From Streptomyces lateritius (GTDB lineage: Bacteria; Actinomycetota; Actinomycetes; Streptomycetales; Streptomycetaceae), in the NCBI RefSeq assembly GCF_014649715.1, contig NZ_BMTO01000013.1, positions 184,873 to 247,579 of the forward strand: a stretch of 62,707 nt of DNA. The letters are read 5' to 3'. Positions within the stretch are counted from its first letter, which is position 1. Each line of letters begins with the position of its first letter. This document shows, piece after piece, positions 61,519 through 62,707 of the stretch. The translations under genes were made by a program, and so were the position numbers. A model generated the notes under the pieces. The model had not been told where the DNA came from. It saw only the letters and a program-made list of their open reading frames with translations, and did no database searches.

Positions 61519-62607
61519 ATGACGACGCCCACGATCGAGCTCAAGCCCTCCTCCAGCCCGCTGTCCGAAGCGGAGCGCGAGGCGATCCTGGCCAGCCCCG
61601 GATTCGGCCGCCACTTCACCGACCACATGGTGACGATCCGGTGGACCGAGGGCCGTGGCTGGCACGACGGCGAGCTCGTGCCGTACGGCCCGCTCTCCCT
61701 CGACCCGGCCACGAACGTCCTGCACTACGCCCAGGAGATCTTCGAGGGCCTCAAGGCGTACCGCAGGCCCGACGGCTCCGTCGCCACCTTCCGCCCCGAC
61801 GCCAACGCCCGGCGCTTCCAGGCGTCCGCGCGCCGTCTGGCCATGCCGGAGCTGCCCGTCGAGACCTTCATCGAGGCCTGCGACGTGCTGGTCCAGCAGG
61901 ACAAGGCATGGGTTCCGTCGCACGGCGGCGAGGACTCCCTCTACCTGCGCCCGTTCATGATCGCGACCGAGGTCGGCCTCGGGGTGCGCCCGGCGAACGA
62001 GTACCTCTTCGTCGTCATCGCCTCGCCCGCCGGACCGTACTTCCCCGGCGGTGTGAAGCCCGTCTCCATCTGGCTCTCGGAGGACCGCGTCCGCGCCGTC
62101 CCCGGCGGCATGGGCGACGCCAAGACCGGCGGCAACTACGCGGCCTCCCTGCTGGCCCAGGCCGAGGCGGCGGCGAAGGGCTGCGACCAGGTCGCCTACC
62201 TCGACGCCGTGGAGCACAAGTGGGTCGAGGAGCTCGGGGGCATGAACCTGTACTTCGTCTACGGCGACAAGATCGTGACGCCGACGCTCACCGGCTCCCT
62301 GCTCGCCGGCATCACCCGTGACTCGCTCCTGCAGCTCGCCAAGGACCTCGGTTACGAGGCCGAGGAGGGCCGGGTCTCCATCGACCAGTGGCAGGCGGAC
62401 ACCGAGAACGGCACCCTGACCGAGGTCTTCGCCTGCGGCACGGCCGCGGTGATCACCCCGGTCGGCACGGTGAAGTCGACGCGCGGCGAGTGGCAGCAGT
62501 CGGGCGGCGAGCCCGGCGAGGTCACGATGCGCCTGCGCGACGCGCTGCTCGCCATCCAGACGGGCAAGGCGGAGGACGTCCACGGCTGGACGCACGAGCT
62601 GGCCTAG
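61519..62607 (+). CDS. ilvE: Branched-chain amino acid aminotransferase
   Basis: This 362-residue fold-IV PLP enzyme performs the last step of Val, Ile and Leu synthesis. The PLP lysine is Lys202 in GDAKTGGNYAAS, with EIFEGLKAYRRPDG, EELGGMNLYFVYGD and TLTEVFACGTAAVITPVG. The ATG at 61519 has GAAGGA ten bases upstream. Its TAG stop is touched by the minus-strand transposase end. Confidence 0.96.
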   Translation: MTTPTIELKPSSSPLSEAEREAILASPGFGRHFTDHMVTIRWTEGRGWHDGELVPYGPLSLDPATNVLHYAQEIFEGLKAYRRPDGSVATFRPDANARRFQASARRLAMPELPVETFIEACDVLVQQDKAWVPSHGGEDSLYLRPFMIATEVGLGVRPANEYLFVVIASPAGPYFPGGVKPVSIWLSEDRVRAVPGGMGDAKTGGNYAASLLAQAEAAAKGCDQVAYLDAVEHKWVEELGGMNLYFVYGDKIVTPTLTGSLLAGITRDSLLQLAKDLGYEAEEGRVSIDQWQADTENGTLTEVFACGTAAVITPVGTVKSTRGEWQQSGGEPGEVTMRLRDALLAIQTGKAEDVHGWTHELA

Positions 62608-62707
62608 TGACCTGAGTCGGGGATTCGTCGGCAGTAGGCGGCTACTTTGTCGAGGATCTCGTCGGCGGTCTTCGTCCAGACGAACGGCCTGGGGTGCTCG
62701 TTCCAGT
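62604..62707 (-). CDS. IS630-family transposase, C-terminal part (window edge)
   Basis: Only the last 34 codons are inside the window. They read WNEHPRPFVWTKTADEILDK and end RRIPDSGH, the standard IS630-type C-terminus. The stop TAG is at 62604-62606 and overlaps the ilvE TAG on the other strand. Whether a whole element lies beyond the edge cannot be seen. Confidence 0.85.
   Translation of the reverse strand, partial: WNEHPRPFVWTKTADEILDKVAAYCRRIPDSGH

Noticed and set aside
1..62707. CRISPR array, tRNA or rRNA genes
   Set aside because: No regularly spaced repeats, no cloverleaf-like segment ending in a TTCGANNC arm and no rRNA signature was seen on either strand by eye.

Overview
The window is high-GC DNA with strong GC bias at third codon positions, frequent GTG and TTG starts, several apparently leaderless promoters and short translational overlaps. 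The gene content (gatC-gatA-gatB with a small gene inserted before gatB, ligA beside a GGDEF-EAL membrane protein, ilvB-ilvN-ilvC-serA, a proline catabolic pair, leuB, ilvE, BldB/WhiJ-type regulators, an AfsR-type regulator) points to a chromosomal core region of a Streptomyces or very close relative. No rRNA, tRNA or CRISPR array was seen.

Layout. (1) 1-2783, minus strand: a GlxA-type regulator with a one-base frameshift, an amidohydrolase and a NIPSNAP-like protein. (2) 2855-5647, plus: a four-gene coupled operon of an amino-acid permease/exporter, an unknown protein, a VOC protein and an MmcQ/YjbR protein. (3) 6031-11557: cysteine desulfurase and MnmA (tRNA 2-thiolation), a secreted-type amidase between them on the other strand, then a LOG-like protein, an SDR and a short MetE-like protein. 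(4) 11601-19877: ligA, an rmdB-like c-di-GMP protein and gatC-gatA-(small membrane gene)-gatB. (5) 19932-24678, accessory-looking: an XRE regulator, a DUF397 protein, a small protein and a STAND NTPase/TPR protein form one overlapping operon, with a divergent anti-sigma-type ATPase. (6) 25011-37874: phospholipase C, MMPL transporter, acetyltransferase, a giant LuxR regulator, a MITE-like element, a PQQ-type glucose dehydrogenase-like lipoprotein, an aldo/keto reductase and a 2-hydroxyacid dehydrogenase. (7) 38030-46804: a second c-di-GMP protein with a degenerate EAL domain, then ilvB (behind an Ile-Leu-Val-Leu leader peptide and attenuator), ilvN, ilvC and serA. (8) 46830-60081: TetR with a striking inverted repeat, an AfsR-type regulator, a PucR-type regulator beside proline dehydrogenase and P5C dehydrogenase, an AAC(2')-I-like acetyltransferase, a LysR/oxidoreductase pair, a 44-residue protein and a purple acid phosphatase. 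(9) 60234-62707: leuB, ilvE and the tail of an IS630-type transposase touching the ilvE stop.

How it fits together. Branched-chain amino acid synthesis (ilvBNC, leuB, ilvE) is spread over about 21 kb and appears to be controlled by attenuation at ilvB. The desulfurase probably feeds sulfur to MnmA. The PucR regulator probably controls proline breakdown.

The most unusual part is 19932-24678. Its small protein and the STAND NTPase share a short beta-type motif. The small protein has TTA as its second codon, overlapping the upstream stop, so the whole STAND output would depend on the bldA tRNA. Function there is inferred only.
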